Assembly (NCBI GenBank): GCA_004570955.1
Contig: SPPL01000002.1
Coordinates: 310,001-374,000, forward strand
Length of the DNA stretch: 64,000 nucleotides
DNA from: Jeotgalicoccus nanhaiensis
GTDB lineage: Bacteria; Bacillota; Bacilli; Staphylococcales; Salinicoccaceae
Reading direction: 5' to 3'
The position numbers and the translations under genes are program-made. The notes below the pieces were generated by a model, which had not been told where the DNA came from, searched no databases, and worked only from the letters and a program-made list of their open reading frames with translations. Below, one piece after another: positions 40,121 to 50,188 of this stretch; position 1 is the stretch's first letter, and the number at the start of each line of letters is the position of its first letter.

Positions 40121-40269
40121 CGTCAAAATAAACTAGGTATCATAAGTTACAGAAGTGAAATTCATCTTTAAAACTTGTATATAGAAGCCAAAAAACGTCT
40201 AACCCGTTTACCATAGGCTAGGCGCTCAGATTTAACAGTTCATCAACTCTATTTATCGTAGAACCATAA

Positions 40270-40310
40270 TAAAAAGCTCTTCTGAAATTCACTTTTCAGA
40301 AGAGCTTACT
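40270..40310 (-). terminator. terminator of the lysine operon
   Basis: AAGCTCTTCTGAAA and TTTTCAGAAGAGCTT form a 14-bp stem; the minus-strand transcript then runs into a U-rich tail. It is 1 bp beyond lysA. Confidence 0.9.
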
Positions 40311-41591
40311 TTATCTCACATCATTTTCAATCAGCTGTTCGAGTGTCTGGCGTCTGATGACTTCGCGCACTCTGGATTCCCCGACGAATACGACTGCGGG
40401 TTTTCTCATCTGGTTGTAGTTGGATGCCATGGAGTAGTGATATGCACCTGTCGTTCTCACCGCGAGCAAGTCACCGCGTTTCAAATCATCCGGCAGCATT
40501 TTATTTTTACCGATGATATCTCCGGATTCACATAATTTCCCAACCACGTGCGATGACACGCTAGTATCCCCAAAATGCTCAGTCACAGGGACAACTTCAT
40601 ATTCGGCACCATACAGTGGTGTCCGGATATGATCGCTCATACCGCCGTCTATAGAGACGTATTTGGCAACGCCCGGGATGTTTTTAACAGTCCCGACCTC
40701 ATAGACAGTGATTGCTGCTTCGGCGGCAATCGAACGTCCGGGTTCAATCATTACGTGAGGAAGTTCGCGTCCTGATGCTGCCACAACTTCTTTTAAGTGA
40801 TTAAGAATCGCATCGAATCCTTCTTCGATCGGGAAGCGCACATCGCCTTCAGTATATTTCACACCATAGCCGCCGCCCATATTTAAAATCTCAAGATTAA
40901 TCTGGTGTTCATCAAGCCAGCTGTAGACATTCGTTACAGCATTGATAAAAGGCGTGCTGTCATCGAGCTGGGATCCCAGATGATAGTGGATGCCTTTAAA
41001 GTTTAAAGATCTGCATCCTTGAATTTTATCGATTGCTGTCTTCGCCGCCCCGTTCGTGAGAGACAGTCCAAATTTGCTGTCTTCCTGTCCCGTCGAAATA
41101 TAATCATGCGTGTTCACTTCAACACTCGGATTAATGCGGATCAGCACGTTCACGCCGTCATCATCAGAAAGTCCGGAAGCTAAGCCCTCAATCAGGTCAA
41201 TTTCGTCGAGACCATCAATAATGAAGAACCGCACGCCATGATCTAAAGCATATTCAATCTCTTCAGCGGTCTTATTATTGCCGTGAAAGTGAATGTCTTC
41301 CACCGGAAATCCTGCAGCCAGAGCCGTGTAAAGCTCACCGACTGATACGACGTCGAGCTCCATATTCTGGCTCTCGAGCAGTTTTATCATCTGGACGCTG
41401 CTGAACGCTTTTGAAGCGTAGGACACAGAGTAGGGAATGCTATGGCTTTTTAAGACTTTGTGATATCTCTCCATCATACCGGTCATATACATTTCGTCGT
41501 ATATAATAACCGGTGTGCCGTACTGTGCTGCTATATCACTAATTTTATGCCCTCTGACTTGAAGTTCTCCCGCTGAATAATTAAACGTCAT
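40311..41591 (-). CDS. lysA: diaminopimelate decarboxylase
   Basis: A 426-aa fold-type III PLP decarboxylase that converts meso-diaminopimelate to L-lysine. The PLP lysine lies in SVSYASKAFSS, the substrate/PLP motifs in HFHGNNKT, GGGYGVKY and MIEPGRSIAAEA, and the second-subunit cysteine in GKLCESGDI. Last gene of the operon; it overlaps the alr end by 11 bp. It uses the diaminopimelate made by the upstream dap genes. Confidence 0.95.
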   Translation of the reverse strand: MTFNYSAGELQVRGHKISDIAAQYGTPVIIYDEMYMTGMMERYHKVLKSHSIPYSVSYASKAFSSVQMIKLLESQNMELDVVSVGELYTALAAGFPVEDIHFHGNNKTAEEIEYALDHGVRFFIIDGLDEIDLIEGLASGLSDDDGVNVLIRINPSVEVNTHDYISTGQEDSKFGLSLTNGAAKTAIDKIQGCRSLNFKGIHYHLGSQLDDSTPFINAVTNVYSWLDEHQINLEILNMGGGYGVKYTEGDVRFPIEEGFDAILNHLKEVVAASGRELPHVMIEPGRSIAAEAAITVYEVGTVKNIPGVAKYVSIDGGMSDHIRTPLYGAEYEVVPVTEHFGDTSVSSHVVGKLCESGDIIGKNKMLPDDLKRGDLLAVRTTGAYHYSMASNYNQMRKPAVVFVGESRVREVIRRQTLEQLIENDVR

Positions 41592-42651
41592 AAATAATTT
41601 CTCTCCCCAATGATTGGTAATTTAAAGCCCCGAGCTGTTCCGAGTTGGCACCGACTCCGAGATTCGTGTATTTATCGATACGAAGTTTGCTGTTATAAAG
41701 ATAAACCGGCATATCAGCCCGGACATCATCGTCAACCAGGACGACCATATGGCTCATCATCAGTGCGACAATCGGATAAACTTTTCCGCCAATTTCACAT
41801 TCATATCCCGCACGCGCACGGAGCACTCCGTCACCGTAGCCGATATCAACGACCGCCACTGTACAGTCTTTGTCCGCCTTAAAGGCCGCACCGTAACCGA
41901 GTGTCATTCCCTCAGTCAGCTGTCTGAACTGGATAATCGGTGCTGACAGCGTCGAGCTCTGAATAAAGTCTTTATCATCTAATTCAGCGTACGGTTTCGA
42001 ACCGTAGAGACCGATGCCGAGCCGGACATGAGTATGTCCATCAAAGATACCGTCCCGCACATAGCTCGCACTGTTCTGTGCGTGAATCATCTCAGGTGCA
42101 AGGCCAAGCTTTCGGACCTCGTCAGCAAACTCCAGCCACATGCCGCGTTCCTTTTCATAGATGCCGTCGAACTCATCGGAGTAGCCGAAATGCGTCCAGA
42201 GTCCCGTGAAATTCAGTTCGATGCCTGACGATTTCATATCATTTAAAATAGACTCGAGTTCATTAATATCCGTTAATCCCGACCGGTTAAAGAGCCCGGC
42301 ATATTCAATATGAATATTAAGACCCTGAAGTTCGTGCTTATATGTATCATAATAAGTAGAAGAGGGCAGGGTGATATGAAGATTAAACATACGCGCCCGT
42401 TTAAAGTCCGTCGTCGGATTCATTAGAATAATGACGGCGCTGTCTCCGCACATTTGCCTTATTTTAACCGCATCATCCATCGACGTTGTTGCAAATGCGC
42501 GGATGCCTGAAATTGCAAAGGCCTTGACCGCAAATTCCAGTCCGTAGTTATATGCATTATTTTTAACGACCGCAATCGTTTGGCCCGGCAGCTGAAATTG
42601 TCTGGCCTGTTTAATAAACTGCGCTTCATCTGTTTGAAAAATACCACCCAT
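41581..42651 (-). CDS. alr: alanine racemase-like protein (Alr2 type)
   Basis: A 356-aa fold-type III PLP enzyme. The PLP lysine lies in AVVKNNAYNYG, and the C-terminal GVGANSEQL and ALMMSH regions match the Alr2 proteins of staphylococcal lysine operons. The catalytic tyrosine may be in LGYGAAFK. The second ATG (42651) has a better distance to AGGGAGA than the one at 42657. Because it is embedded in the lysine/diaminopimelate operon its physiological substrate may not be alanine alone. Confidence 0.85.
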   Translation of the reverse strand: MGGIFQTDEAQFIKQARQFQLPGQTIAVVKNNAYNYGLEFAVKAFAISGIRAFATTSMDDAVKIRQMCGDSAVIILMNPTTDFKRARMFNLHITLPSSTYYDTYKHELQGLNIHIEYAGLFNRSGLTDINELESILNDMKSSGIELNFTGLWTHFGYSDEFDGIYEKERGMWLEFADEVRKLGLAPEMIHAQNSASYVRDGIFDGHTHVRLGIGLYGSKPYAELDDKDFIQSSTLSAPIIQFRQLTEGMTLGYGAAFKADKDCTVAVVDIGYGDGVLRARAGYECEIGGKVYPIVALMMSHMVVLVDDDVRADMPVYLYNSKLRIDKYTNLGVGANSEQLGALNYQSLGREIIYDV

Positions 42652-42668
42652 TGCCATGTCTCCCTGTT

Positions 42669-43820
42669 TTAGTAATTGTTTAACAATGCTTCATAATAAT
42701 CCGCAACTTTAATCAGCACGCGCTCATCAAAGTTAAACGTATCGGTATGCAGACTTGATGCGTAGCCTTTTTCAAGGTTGCGCGAGCCTGCGAAGACAAA
42801 GTACGTCTTTGCGATGTTACTGTAAAAGCTGAAGTCCTCACCGAATAAATACGGTTTATCTTTTTCTATCCCGCGGAGTCCCGCAGCGCTTATCGAAGTT
42901 TCAACAAGCTGATTTAAGGCCGCATCATTTTTCACTGCAGGATAACCTTCAGTGTAATGCAGCTCGACAGATGCACCGTACAGCAGTTCAGCGGCTTCTT
43001 TAATTTTAGTCATCTGAGATTTAATCACAGCAAGATCAGACGCTTCGTACGTACGGATCGTTCCGCTCAAACGGGCATTGGCAGGCACTGTATTGACCGC
43101 TTCACCTGAACTGATTTTACCCATATGAATAATGTTGCGGTTGAGGCCGTCCAGGTGGAACTGCTGGATATTGCCGACTTCACCGGCTATTTTAACTATT
43201 GTCTCAAGAGCTGAAATGCCCTGATGTTTCTGGGCAACATGTGCACTGGCGCCTTTTACAGTAAAGTGAAATTCCGTTGCGCTCGCTGTTAATTCATCAT
43301 CTCTGTACAGCACCAGTCCTTCATCTTCATCCGGCATTAAATGAACACCGAAAATCGCAGAGAAATCCGGACGGTTTTCCCAGGCTTTGATCATTAAATT
43401 CGCACCGGCATTCGCTTCTTCTGACGGCTGGAAGATAAAAATACAATTATACTTTAAATCTCCATTGTCAGCGAGCGCCTTTGCACGTTTCACAAACAAA
43501 AGAAGGGCAGTAGTATGCCCATCGTGTCCGCATGCATGCATTACATTATCCACGCTGCTTTTATACTCAAGATCATTCTGTTCATGTACCGGCAAGGCAT
43601 CGATATCGGCACGGAAGCCGAGTGTCTGACCGCTGTTTCCCTCGAGCTCGGCGATGACCCCCGTATCCAGCACCTGGTAATAAGATACTCCTATTTCTTC
43701 TAAAACAGAAATAATATATTCAGTCGTTTTATATTCTTTTAGACTTAATTCCGGATGCTGATGCAGATATCTCCGGTGTTCTGTAACGAATTTAAGTTCT
43801 TCTGTATATTCAGGAGACAT
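42669..43820 (-). CDS. dapL: N-acetyldiaminopimelate deacetylase
   Basis: A 383-aa M20-family amidohydrolase. Metal-site motifs are ACGHDGHTTALL, FQPSEEANAGA and the C-terminal FGEDFSFYS. In the acetylase branch of diaminopimelate synthesis it removes the acetyl group placed by DapD. It overlaps dapD by 1 bp (TAATG). An alternative name is hippurate-hydrolase-like peptidase; the operon context decides the role. Confidence 0.88.
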   Translation of the reverse strand: MSPEYTEELKFVTEHRRYLHQHPELSLKEYKTTEYIISVLEEIGVSYYQVLDTGVIAELEGNSGQTLGFRADIDALPVHEQNDLEYKSSVDNVMHACGHDGHTTALLLFVKRAKALADNGDLKYNCIFIFQPSEEANAGANLMIKAWENRPDFSAIFGVHLMPDEDEGLVLYRDDELTASATEFHFTVKGASAHVAQKHQGISALETIVKIAGEVGNIQQFHLDGLNRNIIHMGKISSGEAVNTVPANARLSGTIRTYEASDLAVIKSQMTKIKEAAELLYGASVELHYTEGYPAVKNDAALNQLVETSISAAGLRGIEKDKPYLFGEDFSFYSNIAKTYFVFAGSRNLEKGYASSLHTDTFNFDERVLIKVADYYEALLNNY

Positions 43821-44536
43821 TAGTCATTCAGCTTTCTGAGCGCCTGAACGATTTCTTTTTTAGAACCAGTGACTTCACTTGCCTGCTTAATGACGCGTGC
43901 CGGTGTACCGCCGACGACTGTACCTGCCGGGACGTCTTCTGTAACAATAGCACCTGCTGCAACAATAGCACCTTTACCGACAGTTACACCTTCTAAAATC
44001 ACAGCATTAGCTCCGATTAATACATCATCTTCAATCATAACAGGAGAAGCACTTGGCGGTTCGATTACGCCTGCAAGTACTGCACCAGCGCCGACATGGA
44101 CGTTTTTGCCTGTCGTTGCACGGCCGCCCATTACTGCATTCATATCGATCATCGTGCCTTCGCCGACGATAGCACCGATGTTAATTGACGCGCCCATCAT
44201 AACGACCGCGCCGTCACCGATTACTGCATGTTCACGGATAAAGGCACCAGGCTCAATACGCGCTTTCGTATTTGTTAAGTCCATTAACGGAATAGCCGAG
44301 TTGCGGCGGTCCTGTTCGATAACGATATCCGTTACTTTTTCTTCTATTGAAGGGTAGAAAGCCTGCCAGTCGCGCGCATCCGCAAATACAGTTTTTGAAT
44401 CCTCTGTACCGAATACTTTGAATGACTCATCGAATTCAACACCTTCAAAGTTACCGTTGATATAAATTTTTAGCGGTGTTGCTTTCTCCGCATCTGAAAT
44501 GTACTGAATAATCTCTTCTGCTGTAAATTTTTCCAT
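43820..44536 (-). CDS. dapD: tetrahydrodipicolinate N-acetyltransferase
   Basis: A 238-aa left-handed beta-helix enzyme (also called DapH). An N-terminal alpha domain covers about residues 1-75, then hexapeptide repeats cover about residues 85-200 ([35 protein letters not shown]). It acetylates tetrahydrodipicolinate with acetyl-CoA. The presence of this enzyme and DapL shows the acetylase variant of the pathway. AAGGAG precedes the ATG. Confidence 0.93.
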   Translation of the reverse strand: MEKFTAEEIIQYISDAEKATPLKIYINGNFEGVEFDESFKVFGTEDSKTVFADARDWQAFYPSIEEKVTDIVIEQDRRNSAIPLMDLTNTKARIEPGAFIREHAVIGDGAVVMMGASINIGAIVGEGTMIDMNAVMGGRATTGKNVHVGAGAVLAGVIEPPSASPVMIEDDVLIGANAVILEGVTVGKGAIVAAGAIVTEDVPAGTVVGGTPARVIKQASEVTGSKKEIVQALRKLND

Positions 44537-44550
44537 TGTGTAAAAACTCC

Positions 44551-45264
44551 TTAAAATATGTTGTTATAGTCGTAAAATCCGTTTTCTTTGTGTCTAAGAC
44601 TTTCTGCGGCGCCAATTGCACCGTTTGCAAATATATCTTTCGATTGTGCAATATGTTTCAGTTCGATAACTTCATCGTGTCCTGCAAAGATTGCATCGTG
44701 TTCGCCGACAATTGTGCCGCCGCGTATAGCGCTGACGCCGATTTCATCATCTGACCGCTCTTCATTCGCTTCTGATCGGTCATAAACAGGATAGCTGCCC
44801 TGTCTAACGTCAAGTGCCGTATCAAGGAGTTTAACGAGCGTACCGCTCGGGGCGTCGACTTTGTGCTTATGATGGCGTTCAACGAGTTCAAGATCAAAGC
44901 CGTCGAGCTGTTTTAGTGCTTCACGGAGCAGGTTGTTCAATACGTGCACACCGTAACTCATATTGGCGTTGAAAAATACCGGAGCCGATGCCGCACGTTC
45001 TTTCAGTGCTGCTACAATTTCTTCTTTTTTCCCTGTCGTTGCCACAACGAGGGGAGTGGTGAAAGGTTTTTCAATGAGAGGCAGGATGCGGTCGGGATTC
45101 GAGAAATCGATTGCCACATCTGCGCCCGCATCATCGATATTTGTAAATGCCGGGTAGTCTGTTGTGCTGGATGAAATGACTCCTGCAATTTCATGACCTT
45201 TTTCCACTGCGAGACGGGCAACGATTTTATTCATCGTCCCGTAGCCGATTAAGAGTATTCTCAT
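44551..45264 (-). CDS. dapB: 4-hydroxy-tetrahydrodipicolinate reductase
   Basis: A 237-aa NAD(P)H-dependent reductase. The N-terminal Rossmann motif is [10 protein letters not shown]. The substrate/catalytic block includes [17 protein letters not shown]. DapB often has GxxGRMG, which is replaced here by GYGTMNK as in staphylococci. ATG overlaps the dapA stop by 4 bp. Confidence 0.93.
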   Translation of the reverse strand: MRILLIGYGTMNKIVARLAVEKGHEIAGVISSSTTDYPAFTNIDDAGADVAIDFSNPDRILPLIEKPFTTPLVVATTGKKEEIVAALKERAASAPVFFNANMSYGVHVLNNLLREALKQLDGFDLELVERHHKHKVDAPSGTLVKLLDTALDVRQGSYPVYDRSEANEERSDDEIGVSAIRGGTIVGEHDAIFAGHDEVIELKHIAQSKDIFANGAIGAAESLRHKENGFYDYNNIF

Positions 45265-46148
45265 ACTCTCACACCTTTTCTGAATTCGTTGAAGGCTTCA
45301 ACAATAGATTGTCTCGCATCTTCTTCCAGCGGCAAGAGCGGCAGGCGGAGCTCGTATTCACCAAAGCCGAGCTCTGCAGTTAAGGCTTTGACCGGAATCG
45401 GGTTAACATCAATTTGTACAGAACTGATGACAGGCATCAGTGATGAGAATCGCTGTCTTGCTGATGACTCGCCATTTTTCATACCTTCATATACTTCCTG
45501 CATCTCACCCGGAATGACGTTGCCGACTACTGAAATTAATCCTTTGCCGCCAAGTGCTGTAAAGTCTGTCAAATTATCATCATTCCCGCTGTATAATGAA
45601 AATTCAGAATCTACAAGGTTTAATACATTAATTGTATAGTTTAAATCGCCGGCCGCATCTTTCAGAGCGACGATATTTTTGTGTCTGCTTAATTCTAACA
45701 CTGTTTCAGGGTCGATGGACATACTTGTACGGGACGGCACATTATATAAAATAACCGGGATATTAATGCTGTCTGCAATCGCTGTAAAGTGTGCAATCAG
45801 ACCGCGCTGGTTACTTTTATTGTAGTAGGGCGTAATCAGCATAACACCGTCAGCACCCGTTTCTTCAGCGAACACCGATAAGTCAATTGACTGCTGAGTT
45901 GAGTTCGTGCCTGTACCTGCAATTACCGGAATCCGGCCCCCAGCAGTTTCAACGCCGACACGGAGCAGTTCTTTAATTTCTTCTGCTGATAAAGTAGGGG
46001 ATTCGCCGGTCGTGCCGTTAATAATTAAACTTTGTGCATTATTGTCGATTAAATATTCAATATGGTTTCTGAACGCATCGTAGTCTACTTCATTATTTCT
46101 AAACGGGGTGGCCATCGCCACTCCGATACCTTCAAAAATCGGACTCAT
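45261..46148 (-). CDS. dapA: 4-hydroxy-tetrahydrodipicolinate synthase
   Basis: A 295-aa TIM-barrel aldolase condensing pyruvate with aspartate semialdehyde. Landmarks are [13 protein letters not shown], the catalytic tyrosine in YNVPSRT and the Schiff-base lysine in [17 protein letters not shown] precedes the ATG. Second gene of the operon. Confidence 0.95.
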   Translation of the reverse strand: MSPIFEGIGVAMATPFRNNEVDYDAFRNHIEYLIDNNAQSLIINGTTGESPTLSAEEIKELLRVGVETAGGRIPVIAGTGTNSTQQSIDLSVFAEETGADGVMLITPYYNKSNQRGLIAHFTAIADSINIPVILYNVPSRTSMSIDPETVLELSRHKNIVALKDAAGDLNYTINVLNLVDSEFSLYSGNDDNLTDFTALGGKGLISVVGNVIPGEMQEVYEGMKNGESSARQRFSSLMPVISSVQIDVNPIPVKALTAELGFGEYELRLPLLPLEEDARQSIVEAFNEFRKGVRV

Positions 46149-46161
46149 ATATATCCGCTCC

Positions 46162-47139
46162 TTATTTATTATCTATTAATGATTTTAGAATCTGCACTGT
46201 ATTCTGCGCTGCGCCTTTAAGAATGTTGTCCCCGACACACCATACGTGGAAAGTGTTTTCGAGCGTCGGATCCTTGCGGATACGGCCGACGTAAATTTCG
46301 TTTTCATCTGTCGCTTCATACGGAGTAGGATAAACACCTTCAGCAGGATTATCCATCAGGACGATGTGAGGAATATTGCGGAACGCATCTCTGACTTCTT
46401 CTTCTGTCGCCTCCTGGTCAAGCGTGACGTTAATTTGTACGCTGTGGCTTGAGATAACCGGCACTCTGACACATGTTGCCGTCACCGCAATTTGATCATC
46501 TCCGAGAATTTTCTTCGTTTCATCGATCATCTTGACTTCTTCTTTCGTATAGCCGTCATCTAAAAAGACATCGATCTGCGGAATCACGTTATTGTAAATC
46601 GGTTTTGGATACGTCGTCGGCTCAGCGCCATTCGCGCCTTCTTCGAGGTCTCTGATGCCGCCTGAACCCGAACCTGAAACCGACTGATATGTTGCGTAGT
46701 GCACGCGTTTTACTCCGAATGCATCATATAAAGGTTGTAAGGCGATAACCGACTGGATTGTTGAACAGTTCGGGTTCGCGATAATTTTACGATTTAATGA
46801 AGGTGAGTTAATTTCCGGAACGATTAAATCAATATCTTCATGCATTCTCCAGAAACTTGAATTGTCGATAACAATTGCACCGGCTTCTTCAAAGAGCGGG
46901 GCAAACTTTTCACTCGTTGAACCGCCGGCACTCATAACCACATAATCAAAACCATCTTTCGTTCTGTCTTCAGTTAATTCCTGAACTGTATACGTTTCTC
47001 CATTTACTTCCAGTTCTTTTCCGCTGGAGCGTTTGGAAGAGAAGAGGACCAGTTCCTTATAAGGAATTTTATACTGTTCCACCATTTCCAGCATTTTTGT
47101 ACCGACGACACCTGTTGCACCGACAATTGCGAGTTTCAT
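46162..47139 (-). CDS. asd: aspartate-semialdehyde dehydrogenase
   Basis: A 325-aa enzyme making aspartate semialdehyde from aspartyl phosphate. The NADP motif is VGATGVVGTKML, the catalytic cysteine lies in ANPNCSTIQ, and the histidine in SSHSVQINV. AGGAGG precedes the ATG. It is the first structural gene behind the lysine riboswitch; no aspartokinase gene lies in front of it, unlike S. aureus. Confidence 0.95.
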   Translation of the reverse strand: MKLAIVGATGVVGTKMLEMVEQYKIPYKELVLFSSKRSSGKELEVNGETYTVQELTEDRTKDGFDYVVMSAGGSTSEKFAPLFEEAGAIVIDNSSFWRMHEDIDLIVPEINSPSLNRKIIANPNCSTIQSVIALQPLYDAFGVKRVHYATYQSVSGSGSGGIRDLEEGANGAEPTTYPKPIYNNVIPQIDVFLDDGYTKEEVKMIDETKKILGDDQIAVTATCVRVPVISSHSVQINVTLDQEATEEEVRDAFRNIPHIVLMDNPAEGVYPTPYEATDENEIYVGRIRKDPTLENTFHVWCVGDNILKGAAQNTVQILKSLIDNK

Positions 47140-47182
47140 AAAATACAGCCTCCTAGAAGTTTTCCTGAATAGAATGATATAA

Positions 47183-47402
47183 ATAAAAAAACAAGCCCGG
47201 GTACCGGACTTGTTTTAAAATTGTATATACAAGCGATGCCCTCCATTATTGAGTCAATAATGACAAATCCATAGCTCTTAACCTGTGAATCCAACAACCG
47301 GGGTCTGCGCGCTCCCGGACATTTCGGCATCTCACCCTTTCGTCATATACACTTTGCAGAAGTTAAGTATATGAGTACTATTGATTGATGCGCCTCATCC
47401 GT
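47183..47402 (-). promoter_or_regulatory. lysine riboswitch (L box) with terminator
   Basis: On the minus strand the leader reads GGATGAGGCGCATCAATCAA then AGTA, GGGTGAGATGCCGAAA and, at the far end of P1, GGAGGGCATCGC near 47233-47244; these are the conserved core pieces of lysine riboswitches. A terminator ACAAGTCCGG-TAC-CCGGGCTTGT plus a U run follows at 47183-47215, about 45 nt before asd. Lysine binding should terminate transcription of the whole asd-to-lysA operon. Confidence 0.92.
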
Positions 47403-47429
47403 ACTATTCAGTTTTTGATGTTGATTGTC

Positions 47430-47458
47430 ATTATACATAACAAAGTATTCAAAGTAAA
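47430..47458 (-). promoter_or_regulatory. promoter of the lysine operon
   Basis: On the minus strand TTTACT (47453-47458), a 17-bp spacer and TATAAT (47430-47435) lie directly upstream of the riboswitch. Confidence 0.8.
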
Positions 47459-47468
47459 CAGATAATTT

Positions 47469-49070
47469 CTATTTCTTTATAATTCCTTTTTCAATAAGGT
47501 AATCTTCATAACCGATTTCCTTCACAAGTGCTGTGTTGTTGCTGATATCGAGCACCGTGTTTGAAATTGTATTGATAAACTCCAGGTCATGTGAAGTGAA
47601 GATAATTGATCCTTTAAATTTCTTCAGACCGTCGTTGACTGCAGTAATACTCTCTAAGTCAAGGTGGTTCGTCGGCTCATCCATTAAGAGGACGTTCGCC
47701 TGCGACAGCATCATTTTACTGAGCATCGCACGGACTTTCTCTCCACCTGAGAGGACGCTTGCTTTTTTCTTCGCTTCTTCACCGCTGAACAGCATTCTTC
47801 CTAAGAATCCGCGAAGGAAGGTTTCTGTCTGTTCTTCAGGCGGAGCGTACTGGCGCAGCCATTCAACCAGGCTTGAATCAACGCCTTCAAAGTACTCCGA
47901 GTTATCTTTCGGGAAGTAGCTCTGTGAAGTTGTGACACCCCAGTTGACGTCTCCTGAATCCGGCGTAATTTCACCAGCAAGAATGCGAAGCAGGGTAGTG
48001 CGCTGCAGTTCAGAACCGCCTGTTAAAATAACTTTATCGTCAGGAGAGAGCGTGAACGTTAAATTATCGAGTACCGTTTCACCGTCGATTGAATGCGTCA
48101 GATTTCTGACTGTTAACAGCTCGTTACCGATTTCTCTTTCAGCTGTAAAGCCGACGAAAGGATAACGGCGTGATGACGGCTTAATATCTTCCAATTCAAT
48201 TTTCTCAAGCATCTTTTTACGGCTTGTTGCCTGTTTAGATTTTGAAGCGTTGGCACTGAAACGTGCAACGAAGTCTTTAAGCTCTTTAATCTTTTCTTCT
48301 TTTTTCTTATTTTGATCTTGAGACATCTGCAGTGCCATCTGACTTGACTGATACCAGAAGTCATAGTTCCCGACGTAGACCTGAATCTTGCCGAAGTCGA
48401 GGTCCGCAATGTGCGTACAGACGTTGTTCAGGAAGTGTCTGTCGTGGGATACAACAATCACTGTGTTCTCAAAGTTAATGAGGAATTCTTCCAGCCACTG
48501 TACCGCTTCGATATCGAGACCGTTGGTCGGCTCATCCAGGAGCAGCACGTCGGGGTTGCCGAACAGGCTCTGTGCAAGCAGGACTTTAACTTTTGCCGTG
48601 TTGTCGATTTCACCCATTGTTTTATCGACCAGCTCATGGGGAATACCAAGACCGTGAAGGAGTGTTTCAGCGTCACTTTCAGCAGTCCAGCCGCCCATTT
48701 CGCCGTATTCACCTTCGAGCTCTGCGGCTCTGATGCCGTCTTCATCCGAGAAGTCCGGTTTCATGTAGATTTCATTTTTTTCGTTCATAATAGACCATAG
48801 TTTTTCGTGACCCATCATTACAACATCGAGTACGCGCGTATCTTCATAGCCGAAGTGATCCTGGCGGAGGAAAGCCATACGCTCGTCCGCTCCTAAAATA
48901 ACGTGGCCGTCCGAGTCAACTTCACCTGTCAGGACTTTCAGGAAAGTGGATTTCCCGGCACCGTTCGCACCGATTAAACCGTAGCAGTTTCCCGGGGTGA
49001 ATTTAATATTTACATCTTCAAATAATTTTCTGTCTCCAAATCTCAGACTCACGTCGCTAACTTGCAGCAT
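47469..49070 (-). CDS. ABC-F ATPase (YkpA/YbiT type) with one degenerate ATP site
   Basis: A 533-aa ABC-F protein with two nucleotide-binding domains and a linker (about residues 240-305), no membrane part; acts on ribosomes. NBD1 has Walker A GANGAGKST but its signature position reads IDNTAKVKVLLAQ instead of LSGGQ. NBD2 has a normal LSGGEKVR signature, but its Walker A reads GGSELQRTT, without the lysine. So the composite site NBD1 Walker A/NBD2 signature is canonical and the other is degenerate. ATG at 49070 is chosen, 7 nt after AAGGAG. It is monocistronic. Confidence 0.9.
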   Translation of the reverse strand: MLQVSDVSLRFGDRKLFEDVNIKFTPGNCYGLIGANGAGKSTFLKVLTGEVDSDGHVILGADERMAFLRQDHFGYEDTRVLDVVMMGHEKLWSIMNEKNEIYMKPDFSDEDGIRAAELEGEYGEMGGWTAESDAETLLHGLGIPHELVDKTMGEIDNTAKVKVLLAQSLFGNPDVLLLDEPTNGLDIEAVQWLEEFLINFENTVIVVSHDRHFLNNVCTHIADLDFGKIQVYVGNYDFWYQSSQMALQMSQDQNKKKEEKIKELKDFVARFSANASKSKQATSRKKMLEKIELEDIKPSSRRYPFVGFTAEREIGNELLTVRNLTHSIDGETVLDNLTFTLSPDDKVILTGGSELQRTTLLRILAGEITPDSGDVNWGVTTSQSYFPKDNSEYFEGVDSSLVEWLRQYAPPEEQTETFLRGFLGRMLFSGEEAKKKASVLSGGEKVRAMLSKMMLSQANVLLMDEPTNHLDLESITAVNDGLKKFKGSIIFTSHDLEFINTISNTVLDISNNTALVKEIGYEDYLIEKGIIKK

Positions 49071-49257
49071 GTGCATTCTCCTTTATATTAAAACAATCGT
49101 TTTAGTTTACATTCATAAGCGATAATACCATAAATATGGTATTATTTAAATATATCAGTATGTTCATCCGTATGCTTACTATTTAAAAACCACAATATTA
49201 AACATTAACCGATAAATGAATAATACACAATAGAAACAATATTAATGAGGAGTCTAT

Positions 49258-50130
49258 ATGACAAAAATTTCAGGTACTACACAATTTTTAAAAGTGATTA
49301 AAAAAGAGGGCTCGACGTACACTCTCGTTACAGAAGACGAAAAGTATATCCGTATGAACCGTTCGGAAATCGAGGGGGATAAAGACTACGATATCGATGA
49401 AGAAGTTCTGGTCTTTATTTACCCGAACCGCTCGGGTGAACTGTTTGCGACACCGAATCTGCCGAGCATTACCGCGACTAAATTCGGCTATGCCCGAGTC
49501 AGTGAAGTTAACCGCGACGGCGCTTATCTCGATATCGGATCACCGCGCGAAATTTTAATTCCGTGGATCGATTTGCCGCGGAAGAAAGAAGTATGGCCGC
49601 AGGTCGGCGACATGGTCTATGCAACGATTCGCGTCGAAGCTGATGATCAGATGTTCGGACGCTTAATTACAGAAACAGAAGTGGATGAAAAATTCCAGCC
49701 GCTGAAAAAAGAAGACTACGAAACACTCGGCAACAAATGGCTGAAAGGGCGTCCTTACCGTCTGCTCCGCGTCGGCACATTTATTTTATCCGAAGAAGGC
49801 TATAAAGTATTTGTCCACGAAACAGAACGCGAACAGGAACCGCGTCTCGGCCAGGAAGTAAACTTCCGTGTAATCGGCATCAACGACAAGGGCGAAGTTA
49901 ACGGCTCCTTTTTGGAGAAAGCCTACAAACGCTTAGGTACAGATGGCGAACGCATTCTGGAATACATGCAGATGCACGGCGACATGATGGAATTCACGGA
50001 CAAGAGTTCACCAGAAGACATCAAAGCCGCATTTAACTTGTCAAAAGGTCAGTTTAAACGCGCTTTAGGCGGACTTTTAAAAGAAGGCAAGATCGAATTT
50101 GTAAACGGCGCAACTCATTTGAAGAAATAA
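49258..50130 (+). CDS. cvfB: S1-domain RNA-binding virulence factor CvfB
   Basis: A 290-aa protein with three S1-like RNA-binding domains and a C-terminal winged helix (FNLSKGQFKRALGGLLKEGKIE), the layout of CvfB/YitL. In S. aureus CvfB binds RNA and affects virulence factor expression. ATG at 49258 with TGAGGAG upstream. It ends at a hairpin terminator and repeat array D. Confidence 0.92.
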   Translation: MTKISGTTQFLKVIKKEGSTYTLVTEDEKYIRMNRSEIEGDKDYDIDEEVLVFIYPNRSGELFATPNLPSITATKFGYARVSEVNRDGAYLDIGSPREILIPWIDLPRKKEVWPQVGDMVYATIRVEADDQMFGRLITETEVDEKFQPLKKEDYETLGNKWLKGRPYRLLRVGTFILSEEGYKVFVHETEREQEPRLGQEVNFRVIGINDKGEVNGSFLEKAYKRLGTDGERILEYMQMHGDMMEFTDKSSPEDIKAAFNLSKGQFKRALGGLLKEGKIEFVNGATHLKK

Positions 50131-50140
50131 GCTTGTATTG

Positions 50141-50172
50141 GCGGAATCCTTGGGAGGGATTCCGTTTTTTTA
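50141..50172 (+). terminator. terminator of cvfB
   Basis: CGGAATCC and GGATTCCG form an 8-bp stem with a 7-nt loop, followed by seven T. Confidence 0.88.
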
Positions 50173-50188
50173 GTTTTTGGGGCTTTTG

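Noticed and set aside
39858-40136. Reading frames of 60-92 codons through array C
   Set aside because: They follow the repeat, overlap each other in different frames and have no ribosome site.
43869-44357. Plus-strand frame of 162 codons opposite dapD
   Set aside because: It is the antisense shadow of the hexapeptide repeats of dapD and has no ribosome site.
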